Program-made: the position numbers and the translations under genes
Source: Hyaloperonospora brassicae
Lineage: Eukaryota; Oomycota; Peronosporomycetes; Peronosporales; Peronosporaceae
NCBI GenBank assembly: GCA_947650285.1
Contig: CANTFL010001207.1
Span: 124,001 to 188,000, forward strand
Reading direction: 5' to 3'
Length of the DNA stretch: 64,000 nt
Notes under the pieces: model-generated
Database searches by the model: none
What the model was told of the DNA's origin: nothing
The model's input: the letters and a program-made list of their open reading frames with translations, nothing else
In this document: positions 48,268 to 60,478 of the stretch, in pieces
Numbering within the stretch: position 1 is the stretch's first letter
How the letters are laid out: the number at the start of each line of letters is the position of its first letter

Positions 48268-48715
48268 TGTAATTGGGTGAGCCCGTTACATAAAAATTGA
48301 TATTTTGGTATCAATATTTGAGCATTATATATTTAGATGATGTTCAATTGACATTACTAGTAAAGGAGTAAGGTTGAAAGAAAATCACCCCCGAGGGTAA
48401 TATTTCTTTGATGGGTTGCTCCACCTGATGGTTGATGCTCACGGTACATCAACCAGATGAACCACCAATCGCTGCTGGACGCGCGCAATGGGTGGTGAGC
48501 AAGAGACCCACATAGGAGATTGTAGTTTAATATAGTTAGCTCAAGACAAAAGATGGTTTATTAAGAAACATAACTATATTAGATACAGTTCTACTTTTTC
48601 CTTAGACAGAGCTTTCGAGCTCTGCCTACTTCGCGGCGCTTCCTCACGCAACGTGTACGTAAAGTCGGGTGCAAGCAACCTTGTGTTAAATTGACACAAG
48701 GAGCGCCCCGTTACA
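48268..48715 (+). repeat. 3' LTR of gypsy copy 1
   Basis: It has the same length as the 5' LTR. It begins TGTAATTGGG, so the terminal hairpin has decayed on this side, and ends CCCCGTTACA followed by ATAGC. Confidence 0.93.
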
Positions 48716-48900
48716 ATAGCAGATTGAGAGTACAATTACTTCTGACGCTTTGGCAGCAATTGAGCCGTTAGCGCGTGACGCGCAGTATGTACACACATCG
48801 CTTTCGGACCCAAAACCTTACGCAGAAGTCTTTCGCTGCCCAGATGCCGCCATGTGGAAGGCGGCACAAGCGGAGGAGCGTGTTGTAATAAGTTGAGCTT
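48716..48900 (+). pseudogene. Copia RT N-terminal fragment
   Basis: The frame resuming after the gypsy insertion reads EPLARDAQYVHTSLSDPKPY, then PDAAMWKAAQAEE and a stop. It resembles the start of the copia reverse transcriptase (SPDAxxWxxAxxxE). Sequence from 48.9 to 49.8 kb is too decayed to assign. Confidence 0.6.
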
Positions 48901-50179
48901 CAGGTGGTGAATCAGTTGGTGAATACTACTGTCTGTTGATTGAAGGTGGGTTTTGGTTATACAGACTCATGGTCTCAGGTTGCACTTGCCAACTTTGGAT
49001 TCCAGGAATCTTTCATAATATCCCACGATGTAATGGAGCATGTTTGGTAGGAAAGTAGTACATAACAAATAATCAGTTTCAAAACAGCTCGTGAGAGTCA
49101 AGCGTACTTTCTACAACAGAGATTTACTCGCTAATGAAGAAAAAGACGTGGACTCAAGTCAAGTCTAAGTCCGGTATGATCCGGTAACACGCAAAGTGGA
49201 CTCATAGAAAGAAGCGCTTTTCGGAAGCCCTCATTGATAGCTACGAGACTTGCATGGAAGCATGTGGAAACGATCAGGTTTTTAGCCGAGACTGCAATAT
49301 GGTTTTTGTGCAGGAACTGCAACATGGTTTTTGCGGAGGTATGGATTTAAGTATCGCGAGATTCGTTTTTGCAGTGTCTGCCAATGGGATGTTATAGCTC
49401 ATGACTTAATGCACCCTTCGCCTATGTAAAACACGGAGATGGAAGGAGATTACCACTTTATTTTCACTTGCCACAATGTCTATGTTTAGAATGAATTGAA
49501 TAATACTGGTGTGACACGCAATTACTAGGTAGCCGTCGTCTGGACTGCAGTAGTTATTTATGTAATAACCAGGCAGGACTACGAATATGTCACGACGTTT
49601 TGAAGCCAACTTGCCGAACTTGAGTTTAGGCAAAGACTGATCGATACATGTGTGTTCATCAGATCACGGTCCCCGATACTAATCTCGTCGTCGGATATGC
49701 GTAAGATCTCCTCGTTACTGCCACGATGTCTACGCTGATAAAGGAGTATCACACCAACATGGGCAGATTGGGGCCAAAGGATCCAGGTATAGATGAATGG
49801 CTCTCGGCATGAGCGTCACATACAATGCGGATGATGAGTACACTTTATATCAAGGTATTTCAGTACCAAACCCACTTCTAACGTGCAAACTGGACAAGTC
49901 GAACAGCGCGAAGGAACTGATGGACTCATAGCATTCTGTATTCGAAGATAAATGTACCGAGCCGTCAACAGAGGGTGCAGAATCTTCAGACCACCCGTCC
50001 GTAAAAACTTTCCAGTCTTTGGTAGACAACTTGCTTCGAATTGCGCAGTACACCTCGCAACTCGTCGCGCGCGTGACCCACCCATGACTGATCCAAGCTT
50101 GCAACGATAATTTAGCGCTATTTAGGAGACCAGCCGTAATATAAAAACGGTCGAGACCGTTCGAGTTTATCGGACCGAC

Positions 50180-50622
50180 AATACAAATTGAGAGTGTGAC
50201 GGACGCCGACTACGCCGCTAATAAACGATAGGATGTCTTTGAACTTCATCACGGTCAAGCGGAACGGGATGCGTATTGCATAAACATTGACGAAACAAGG
50301 TGCGTTGTCCCTATCTAAAGTCAAGGCGGGGTCGCGGTGGCTTCCACGGTTTCCATATAATTTTGTAAGTACGCAAAATCTGTGCCGAAATCGGCTTACA
50401 AGTGAGCCTTTCTAGGTATATGTTGATGTATTATCGAGCTGCGGTTAAACAGGTATCAAGTCAATTTTGCGGCGGCCAAGCCACGCATGAATATGCCCAA
50501 CTTAAGGCTGTTCAGGAACCACAGGCTAAAGGGCTATCGGTGCCGACCTACCCATGCACACGCAACATGAAAGCCGACATATTGACCAAACCTTTGACTG
50601 CACTTCGTTTTCTAGCGCTTTA
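50180..50622 (+). pseudogene. Copia RNase H C-terminal fragment
   Basis: DADYAANK near 50,200 corresponds to the copia DADWAG block. Further on, PCTRNMKADILTKPL closes the pol frame at a TAA (50,620-50,622), the usual copia pol ending (ADILTKPL). The segment between has several stops. Confidence 0.75.
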
Positions 50623-50738
50623 ATATATGATCGGACTACTATAGTCTGACGGAACATCTCGCGTGACTCCACATTCACGTGTTTATTTGGGACCGAAGGA
50701 GGTCTACATGGTCTTGCATCTCCGACTTTGGAAACTAG

Positions 50739-50920
50739 TGTCGGAAAGTGGATACACTGGATGTCCAAATTCCCCAGCAATTCCCTGAGGTGGCTCGGGG
50801 GTCCGTTTTGTATCATATACTCCAGGCACACTCCCTAGACAAGCCAAAGTAGGTCAGCGACTTAGTAAGGCGATATAAGAAAACATCAGCCCTCTAGTAA
50901 TAATCGTTGGATTCAATAAG
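50739..50920 (+). repeat. 3' LTR-like repeat of the copia element
   Basis: It begins TGTCGGAAAGTGGATACACT and keeps blocks shared with 36,364-36,541. The right end is approximate. Confidence 0.6.
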
Positions 50921-53900
50921 TAATATGTAGCTGTCGCATAGGTGATATCGTAGATTCACGTAATTGATGAGGAATCGCAGTATCTATATGGAGCCTATAC
51001 AATGCTGAAAATGGTTTTGAGGTACGGTGTACGTCAGTATGAGACGGCGGCTCGACAAACAACATCAAGAGGCGATAGAACAGTTGAAAATGACGACATT
51101 ATTCGTTTATGTTATTACATGTGGTCCCGCGGATACGGCTCACACATACGTGGATTGTACCGCAACAAAACAAGCAATGCTGATGGAATAGTATGGTCGT
51201 CATTATATGAGGCTAGTGATGGAGGTGGTGATCAAGGTTTTGATCTGAATTGATTTCGATAATGATAGAAGCAATATTGCTACTACGGTGGATGTCATAT
51301 TACAGACAGCGCGGTAGCTCAGGTTTCTCGATACACTTCGAACGTAGCACAATTACGTACACCATATTATGCTACATTCTTGACAGTCGCTGTATCTGCG
51401 ATCACATCACTTGCTCATGTTCGGGGAGATAAGGTATGTAATGGACGTGCGACCATGGGTATGAAAGCTGTGAAATGACTGATGTCAGGTAACTGTTGTG
51501 AGATTAATAATGACTAATGGATGTGTACGTTATCGGCCGTGATGCAGCTAGGCCATGTAATGTTCAAGTGAAGGTGGACCTATCTTATGATCCGATAATG
51601 CAAATGCCATCACATTGAGCATCGTACTCTATTTTCCCCGCCCCTGCGTAAGTCTACAAGTTAGCCTTATGAGATATCCTTCCGGATCCGGTTGCCCCTC
51701 CGAAAGCCAAGGGCGTTTAGCATGAGCGATCAACCTCGGATAAGCATCAAGAAATGAAGATCGAAGAGCAAAAAATACGATTACGTGGTAGCGTACACAG
51801 TGCTTGTCATGTCTACAAAATGTGGTATGCCTACATACATCATGTAGGTCAATATAAGTAAATTCAACGGGGATAGTCCACGCGACTGGATCAAGTGAAG
51901 CTACTAGTTCCAGAATCTGGCCAAGCTGAAAGTTTGGAAGGACAATCAGAAAGGCTAAAATATGGCCGTTATCAAGATTGGAGACCTTCCGCAAGCTGTC
52001 GAGGTAATCCTGACTTCCTCTATAGCCGGACCGCGTGATTTTAACAAGTTTTACATAGCGGTGGTTTTACTCCCGGTGTTACATATTAAATCTGAGACCT
52101 CAATAACGACTTGTGGACAATGAAAAGAGTCGTGATCCATACGTACTTCGATTTCTCAGCGTCTTTGTGAGAATTTACGACTCTCTACTGAACCCTAGCA
52201 CAAGTGATGAAGTAAATACTGAGCGGCAAATAAACCAGCATTATTAGCGTGGAATGCCGTTGTCGAGGCAAGAGCAATTCACATCTTCAAGAGACACTCA
52301 CGACACTTTGATCTCGATGATGCTATATTTCCACGCATCGAGAGTACGAGCGATCAACCAAGACGGAAACATTTTACTTGAAGGTCGTATACCGTAGAAT
52401 GTGGTTGTGATAGAGGCCAACTCGAACAGGAATGAAATACGGAAACAAAGGAGGTTCGCAGAAAATGGGAGGATTTCAGGCAACAAGTTAACACCGAAGG
52501 CCAACGATAAAAACATGGTGAGATTTTCACAAGACTAGCTCGCACGAAACAAGTGAGTACATTGCCCTTAATAAACAGACTGGATAACATAAGCAATTTG
52601 AACACAAAAAGAAGCACACGGACATAAAAACAGCGGAAAGATAAACGAAGAAGACCATTCTCATCTTTTCGAAACAATCGAGTCTAGCAGTGACGATGAA
52701 TGCAAGGGTATCGGGCTAGTCTGGCCAAGTGCAAATAAACCGGAGAAGCCTATGCGTACGAATGTGAAAACCTGTAGAGGAAAGCAGCACTCTCGAATGT
52801 TGCTTGACAGTGGCGCTTCTCACAGCATCATCAAACAAACCGTTATCGGTATCCGTGCAGGACTTGTCCACACGATGGTACCACCACCGTCAACGGTATT
52901 CGATAAAACGAGCTATGACATTCGAAATAAACTAGCCCTACTATCCCGTTTCGCATTCCGAGCCAAAACCCGACGCATTGAGTACGCATCGCTTGCAGTC
53001 TCTAGAACAAGGCAATGACGCAATGATAATGGTTCAAAATTGCCCAAAGACCCTGCCTGCATCATAACAAATTCCAAGGAAGTTATGATCTCAGAGATGA
53101 AATGTAACATGAAAGAAACTACTGTACCGGCTTACAGCAAAAAGCACACTCAAAGTCTACAACGTTTGCATCGACAAATTTAAATGGATAACTCGGCAGT
53201 TGGGGCCAAAACGTTTCTTCCTGGTGATGTGGTAAAAAGGGTCCGAATGCCCGATTTTGACTGAGACGACGCAAGTATGAGCGCTAGCCATAATTTTGGA
53301 TATGCGCCATAACGAAATCATTACGTCATACATTCTTACGGCCGTGGACGACACTACGACTTTGTGTATTCAGTACTGCAAATCCCCAAGAGTAGGGATG
53401 AAGTGTGATGTGCTACCGCATGAGCCTGAGCGGTGATAGCGAATCGCCGTCGCACTTTTTTGTAGAACAGCTGGAATTCACCACTGATCAAGCGTACAAC
53501 TTGCTGAATAAACAAACTCGGGATAATCCTTACGGACTAGGCAATCTGGATAAGACGGTGCAGCTGCCGATCTTGCCGCATGGAAAAGGGCCGATAGTCT
53601 GCATTACTACGACAAGAAGGACGGCTTCACGAAAGATATATTGCCAACAAATAACAGATGCTTACTACCTCGCACTGAACGACACTACACGAAGCTTCTT
53701 ATTTGGTCTTCACGGCTCGCACAGAGCAAGATGGAAAAAACCCAGCACGACGCATCGTTTTTTGCGGGCAAACACCTAACGTCTGTTTTTTGTACAAACA
53801 CAAGACGTTGCCCGGGGCCGGGCGGTTCAGGGTTGTCGATACCGTGGACGATCTTCGTCCTAGAGTACACTTGATGAGTATTGTCTCGTATGCGTCCAAC

Positions 53901-54375
53901 AGCAACACGAAGAATTTGTGCGGATAACCGAAAGCTTCTAGTTGGCCTAATGGGGGTGCTATTGATCCGTTTACTGGAGCTGCATGACGTCCGGTATCGC
54001 AAACATATACTTCAACGTATGAAACGACGAAATCCGCATAAAGCGTCGCAAGTGCCTGTATCACGACCGATGTCGAAACTGTCGCTGGCAATCTACAGGT
54101 TGTGCATTGGCCATGCCTCTGACGTCTTTCCATCAAATGACAGGTGTCTTAAGCTATTTGCCAAGCAAACCACGATGATCAATCAGGTCTTCGCGCAATA
54201 CTTTGCACAGCTATTTCCGTCATGAAAAGTGGTGTCGGGTTCTCTCGAGGGGTGTCACAGCCACTAGATAACCGTGCAACAGTCTACGACTCATTGCAAC
54301 GACGATTTAGATAGATATCCAAAGGCGTTTTTTTCGCGCGTGGCACAAACACACTAGCTATTAGTAGACCGCCGG
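50921..54375. other. Decayed retroelement sequence
   Basis: At 52,752-53,018 one plus-strand frame contains RMLLDSGASHSIIKQT, an aspartic-protease active site of the LTR-retroelement type, followed by FRAKTRRIEY. Frames at 53,405-54,225 (for example FLYKHKTLPGAGRFRVVDTVDD) look like remnants of coding sequence, but I cannot place them in a family. No intact gene is present. Confidence 0.45.
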
Positions 54376-54912
54376 TGTAGCGGAGCTACACAGCTCCTAA
54401 AGTCAGAGAAAGACTTTAACGCTCAACGAGCAACTTAGGATTCAATGAACCCGACTCAGAGAGTCAACAAGCTCAGAGAATTTAAGGTTTGGTTTAGAGA
54501 ACCCAACTCAAAGAGTCAACAAGCTCAGAGAGCTTACGGTCCTTGTTTCAGGGGGACCAAACGATTCAGATAATCAACTCACAGAGTTTACAAGGGGGTG
54601 GCTGCCTTAACAAGGCGTTGCTACCTCCTCAAACGATCAGAAGACGCCTCAGAGAGGCACGTGTCTTTCGGATCAAAATGGGAACTGAACCTTATTTCTT
54701 CTTCTAACCTAAAAGAACACCTTCGAACAACGTAATTAACCTACTCGCTAATGTCCTGAATAAAACCTCCCACAAGATATCGTAATCAATGGTTGACAGA
54801 CATCAGTCTTCAACAAATGATACTGTGTTCTAATATCTTTTTAAAGAGGATCCCATCCCTTGTATGCACCACACCTATTGTCGACTACCAGTCGACGTGT
54901 AACCCCGTTACA
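54376..54912. repeat. Solo gypsy-type LTR
   Basis: These 537 bases start TGTAGCGGAGCTACA and end CCCCGTTACA, the same terminal pattern as the two gypsy elements. They are flanked by GCCGG and GCCGA, a 4-of-5 target duplication. No internal region adjoins it. Two imperfect 36-base direct repeats (CTCAGAGAGTCAACAAGCTC core) lie at 54,447 and 54,499. Confidence 0.8.
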
Positions 54913-57740
54913 GCCGAATTGTTTAAATTCCTTGAAGTAAGCTGTCGGTGAGTCGTGAGGCCAACTGAATGTCTGGAATGTACTCATAAACATGAGCAAC
55001 ACGATCTCGTTCCTCGTCTGCGAGAGCGCCGTGCCCCTATGACTCAATTTTGCAGCATGACAATTTGTTCGGATGCGGATCTCACGGAAAGTACTGTACT
55101 CAGCTCGACGACCACATCGACATCATTGTCGAATTGAGGCAAAAAAACTAGATGCTTGATTTACTCATGACAAAAGCTCACTTTACGGTCTTACTCAAAT
55201 GAGTGGCTTCAGAGGAACAACTCACTTTGGGTCAGTTGCTGCTACGCGATAAATTCATCACATCTGCACGTCCTAGGGGGTACGTGCGATATGAATGATC
55301 GCACACGATGATATAAATGGATAAATCGAATGCTTGGTCGAAGTTCGTCTACCAAAGCTGTGGCATAGGATGAGTAGAACGTTCCGAATAGAGGTTAAAT
55401 ATGTCTGCTACTGTCGGTGTTGCGAACCGAGCTGACCTAGCACAAGGAGCACGAACGCTCGTGATCCAACCGCCCGTTCATACGCTCTTTATAAAGTATG
55501 TGTGAGCACGCAACTTCTTAAAAATTGGGCAGCGGGTAATCCTGCGTTTACCATCTCACCGCTCAAGACATATACAACAAACTTGATCACTAGCGTGCCC
55601 AAACAGCCTGTCGTAGGTTGATATACCATCACCCTGTTAAAAGATAGCCAACCACTTGTAACGTACGTGTGCACGGCCGAGCAGGTTTGCAGCTATCTTC
55701 GTGCCCCAATATGGAAACAATCGAAGGTAAACATCTGCCATGAACTTAGAATTATAAAGCTTTCAAACGCTACACTAAGGATTACCATCCAGCAGCGGCG
55801 ATCGCAGAACGATGGAACTCACTCTGCTGACATCATAGAGCTTCTACGACAATGCAAGAATAGCGATGTTAGTGAATGATATGTGCTGGCAGAGTACGAA
55901 AAATCCTCAAGTATGTTCGTACGCACCTTTTTCGTGTGAAAGCAACTGCCTGAAATGCGTGGTGCGGCTGCGGCGCCTCAGCCGCAGTGCTGCCATCGAC
56001 TTCATCCTTTGTCACTGTACCCGGAGGCACGTTTGCAATTCCTCTCGCCTTTTTTCCTTGCCATTGTTGCACTAAAACGCAAAATGGTCAGGAAATGAGG
56101 CTGCAAATGAGCTACGAGTGATGTTACGACAATACTCCAACATCGAACCAGAAGAGCGAACACGACAAGCCGATCAATTCAACACAATAGTCCCAGCGTC
56201 TTTGTATCCTGGAATGTAGCGTATCATGCGGACCGTTTTGTAGGCTAGTTGAGAGTGCCGACCAGAAAACAACACCATTTGAGAAAAGATTTGTGCCTCA
56301 TTCACTACACGTGAGATGTTGTCAACCAAGCATGTTACGATAGATGCAGCGGATTCGGCTTGCCAGATATGACGTACTGGAGACATATCGATAGGGTGCT
56401 TGTGACGATTCTCACGAAATTCCTGGTGATTGCTTTGTCCTTCAATGCCACCTGCTCGCGTAACCTATACTCTTTTCTCACCACTACGATTGTGCGGATA
56501 GCAGCAACAGAGTCCCAGTCGCAAGTTTGCCCGCAAATCAAATGAATAAAACGCCATAAACAGAAGCGAAGAGAGCAGTGCCAACAACACCCTGTAGTTT
56601 TCCACGGCTGTTTGCTCGGTAAGCATCACCTTTAGCTGTAATTTTCAGAAGGTTCCGCCACACCATTGAATTCACGATGGTAGGTGCTAACGCAATGCAA
56701 TCGACGCTAGAGATGTTCCATGATATTGAGAAACAGAGCATAATCTTGTCCACTTTGTCCCCCACTGGAACATGATTCTTTTCCAACCAGAAAATAATTC
56801 TATTGATTGCTTAACTTCTTCTTTCCTCCCACCATTGTCTTTTCGATCACGTCTTCTTGACTTTCTAATGTATATCTTGTCGCAAGTGTCATCAGTATAG
56901 GATACAATTCCACAAGCAGTCGCTACTTTACAATCAAAGCCTCGGTACTTACATCTGTCCAGCTCTCCTCAAAGATTCGTTCACCTGACAAGTCAACTGG
57001 GGCACAAGTTGCATTACTTAAACTTAACGGACAGCGTGAATTCATTCTTCGGCGCTGTGTGGCATTCTCGTGTAGTTGTCACAAGGATGAGGGAAAATAC
57101 GAAACCCATTTGCGATCGTGGCTGCCTCATGTTAGTGCCTGCGAGTACATCTTTGCAATTGATACTCTTAGGCACTAATATGAGATAGCACGACAAGAGA
57201 ACGACTGGTAGAGGTAGGAAGGAGGAGACACGGAAGTGGCATCCAGAGCGCCAAGACATCGACCGAAGGCATTTTGCTTTTCCGTACCTTTCTTGAATCG
57301 ACTGAACGATGCAGTCGGGACTTATCAGAGATTGGTGGGGGTACATAATCAGTTGGTCTTGACACTAGTGGCGATCCATTTACCCGAACCTGATCGGCTG
57401 ACCGGTAGTGTGTATCCTGTTTGGCCATGTAAAAATCAGCCCTCATGTCAGTGCTTCACTAACCAAATTTGAAATCATAGAACACGTCTTCGTACGTGTT
57501 GAATGGCTGCCGCGCGCCTCCACAAAATGGCGGCAGACTTAACGCAAATGAAGTGCTCGTACAGTACAATTATTCAGGATGCAAAGTAGCATGGGCAGAA
57601 CAACATCCGATAGGCAGAGGTCCCTGCCACGCTTTGTTTGAGCAAAATAATTCGTTGCAGTGTACTCGCTGATGTGGATGAAAAGCACATCATGCCTTTA
57701 AGGGACACTCAAACAGTCTTCTCTCGACCCGTGAAGTGTC
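54913..57740. other. AT-richer sequence without a supported gene
   Basis: Only short frames on both strands, with no domain I would defend. Probably old repeat debris. Confidence 0.4.
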
Positions 57741-58182
57741 TGTAACGGGGCACTGGTGACTACGTACTGGTCGACCAGTACGGAGTTCACTTACACTGAC
57801 AACAGTGATAGTCAGTGCCCTGCTAAGTGTTGCACCAACACAGAGGAAGGAAAGGAGACTAGTTAACACGCTAGTCTCTGGTAAAAGTAAAACTGTTATT
57901 TAATATAATTAAGTCCTATCAATCTTATGTCTCTGTTTATCTTGACTTAACTATGTTAATCTAATTAAACGTATGATAACGCCTACGCACCACCCATTGC
58001 GCGCGTCTGGCAGCGATTGGTGGGTTGATATCACCACGATATCGACCAATGAGTAGACCCTTCGGTCATCTTCAACAAAATCATCATGCTCTGTGATATT
58101 GTTGAAAGAATATCCAACGTAATATTCTTTATTGTCACTTTATCCTTAGTGACAATATCATGTAACGGGCTACCCCGCTACA
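57741..58182 (-). repeat. 3' LTR of gypsy copy 2
   Basis: On the minus strand it runs TGTAGCGGGGTAGCCCGTTACA ... GTGCCCCGTTACA in outline, 442 bases. It shares with copy 1 only the ends, the 5' hairpin and a core around CACCAATCGCTGC and GCGCGCAATGGGTGGTG; the rest differs. Confidence 0.88.
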
Positions 58183-58303
58183 TTACTCCTCCCATAACTG
58201 ATAGTCACCGTGTGACTATCGAAACTTTTGTGGCCACCCGTTGGATGCCAACGGGACGGGGAGCACTTGTTGGTCAGATCCATTCATTCTGACTTTTCCT
58301 CGC

Positions 58304-59103
58304 ATGGTTAACATGCCTATGCGGGGAAATTCAAAGACGACACGGTCTGCTACCGTGCCAGCCTCTGCGGCAGACGATTTGTCGTCTGCTGCTCGTTCTC
58401 CGCCTGCGTCAAGTGTTGCTGCAGGTGCATGTGGTATTGCACCACATGCATACAGTGACCTCGAGCTAGGGGTCAGCTACTATGGCGAGTCAGATGTATC
58501 TGACTCGGAAAAGTCATTAAAGGCATTGCGTTTACCCGCGGTGCCTCGCTCACCAAAAGACCTGCCGAACGAAAGGACTCGCGACATGCGCCACAGTCTG
58601 TTCGGCAGTGATGATGAATATGGTGATGAGTATAATTACTCACCACCGCGATCAACTTGTGCGCCCTCGCACGAGCGCGTTGACGATGGCGCGAGCCGTC
58701 GTCATATTGGAACCCGTATACCGGCAAATATATTACGTCGAAGCGTGATGAGCTGAAGCCGTGGCGTTAGCCTGAACAGCTCATCAATAGCTTGTCTCAC
58801 GAGACAAGCCAAACCCATCGAATATTATTATTCGATGCGAGCGAGCTCCATGGCTTGAGCTCCAGCGCAAAGAATTTTCGCGCTGAAGAAGACTTTTTCT
58901 CGATGCTTTCCTCAAGCATAGATGGTACAATGGTAACCAAAAGCGTGACAAGGCTTTGCTTTTGGCTGCATGGAAGGCGTTCGTCCAAAACGTCAAGAAT
59001 TTTGGACGAGAAGGATGGCTTTAAAAACTTGAAGCAGTACGCATCAAGTTTGAAAAGCGAACACCAACCGGTTCAAGGTACCGCTGCATCGTTTGTCGAG
59101 TGA
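58304..59103 (+). pseudogene. Antisense reading frames, gypsy copy 2
   Basis: On the strand opposite to pol, a 151-codon open frame starts at 58,304 (MVNMPMRGNSKTT), is Ser/Ala-rich, then acidic (DLELGVSYYGESDVSDS and MRHSLFGSDDEYGDEY), and stops at 58,756. A second part to 59,103 contains FFSMLSSSIDGTMVTKS and a basic end. These pieces parallel the antisense pieces of copy 1 in order and in several short motifs. It could be an accessory gene carried antisense; no domain was recognised. Confidence 0.5.
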
Positions 59104-59282
59104 GGCAGGCATTCATTACCTCACTTGAAGTGATCCTTGTGAGAGTTGTGTCGACAACTCGCAACGTACACATAAGCATGTCTATTCCCTAAGTTCGCCC
59201 TGGGGAAGGGAACACATCTCGGCTGAGATGCAGAACGCGATTGCAAACTGGCATTCCGTCTACAAGCGCTAAAAGCGAGTGT

Positions 59283-59495
59283 TTACCGATGGACCCGAGG
59301 ACTAATCGGATGAGTCTCGTCGTACAGGCGGACGCTACCCTCAACATCAGCCATCAGCTGGGATCTAGGTTTCCAGCTGTCATAAGACGGTGGATACCCA
59401 CGCCAGCGGACAAGGTAACTTGTTTGCTCCACGTTCTTCACGCTGTGGCTTAAGATACTCCCCACGTGAATGCGTCGACCACCGTGAGAATCCAC
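59283..59495 (-). pseudogene. Chromodomain of gypsy copy 2 integrase
   Basis: YLVRWRGYPPSYDSWKPRSQL followed by VRLYDETHP is a clear chromodomain with its aromatic and W-x-P features. It is open over 70 codons but separated from the integrase core by stops. Confidence 0.85.
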
Positions 59496-59559
59496 TAGTG
59501 GATTTGGAGGTGGTGGATGGACAAGGTCCGGCTCAGCAGCCGGGCCTGCATAACACTTT

Positions 59560-59787
59560 AGGAACCATGAGCGTTACCTGACCGAGTTGATGCAGGACGT
59601 CGATCACGAACACGATCGTCGACACGACTTTTTTTCGACCGTGCGACGCTCCGTGCCGATCGGGAGAAAGACCGATCGGATTTTTTGTTCGCTCAGCTTG
59701 AGAACGAACCCGAGAGGCGCCATTTGCGCAATGAAATAGAGGCGGCTCGTCGCGAGACTGCGTTGCTGAAGGACCAGCTTTAGTGTC
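59560..59787 (+). CDS. Antisense coiled-coil frame in gypsy copy 2
   Basis: This frame reads DREKDRSDFLFAQLENEPER then EIEAARRETALLKDQL before a stop. It matches the pattern of the antisense coiled coil in copy 1 (DRAKDHADYAFTQLQ and TARREVSEL). The same caution applies: the sense strand here may be a coding linker. Confidence 0.4.
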
Positions 59788-60478
59788 CGGTCTGTGATTA
59801 CAAGAATCTGTTGGGGATTCTTGAACGTGCTGGTCATCTCCGCTTTCGGAAGAGGCCTCGTGCTGATAGTACGGGCGGAGACGACCAACATTAATGTGGG
59901 ATTCGTGCGCATCCTGCGAGGAAACTCAATCGTGTATGCATTGTCCTTGCGGTGCAATACACGAAAGGTACCAATATATTTCGGCGGTAGTCTACTACTG
60001 CCGACACTAGTGACTGCATGTCCATGTAAGTTTACCGTAGACAGTAGTACTAGGTCGTTAACAATACATGAAAGAACATTTGCTCTTCCATTCTTGTCTG
60101 CGTTCCGTTTCTGGCAGTCTACCGCATTTGCGATGGAGTCCTGAACGAAACGGACTACCTCCTTTCGATTCAGTAGGAAGTTCTCTGCTGACTCTTTGTT
60201 TTGTCTTTCAGTGCGCTTCGTGCGCAGTGCTAAGAGATTGTTCTCTTCTTCAGCGAGGTTGTCCTTTTCCTCGCTGGCATTGTCGTTGACGATGCTGAAT
60301 ATATCAAATTATCGTCATTGTCTGAAGTAGCAGCAGCGTCATTGCTACTGCTAAGATCAACTTCTTCGATGTCGACTTAATCGAAATCGACATCGAACGT
60401 ATCGGCATGTGCGATGATACGTGATGAGCAAGAGTCAAAAAGGTTTTTGCTCGAGCGAGTCCCTTCGTTCTTAAATGG

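Larger units (their letters stand above)
40423..48715 (+). mobile_element. Ty3/gypsy chromodomain LTR retrotransposon, copy 1, inserted in the copia element
   Basis: This is an 8,293-base element with two LTRs of 448 bases, gag, protease, RT, RNase H, integrase and chromodomain in gypsy order on the plus strand, and antisense frames near the 3' end. It is flanked by ATAGG and ATAGC, a 4-of-5 target-site duplication. A purine-rich tract GGTGGTGAAGGGGGCG precedes the 3' LTR. Coding parts carry many stops, so it is not autonomous. Confidence 0.9.
36364..50920 (+). mobile_element. Decayed Ty1/copia element, split by a gypsy insertion
   Basis: A copia element on the plus strand can be followed through flanking LTR-like repeats, a protease LDSGAS, an integrase core, an RT start and an RNase H end, in the Ty1/copia order protease-integrase-RT-RNase H. 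The 8.3-kb gypsy element at 40,423-48,715 interrupts it between integrase and RT; without it the copia element is about 6.3 kb. Every domain carries stops or frameshifts, so it is old and inactive. Outer boundaries are approximate. Confidence 0.7.
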
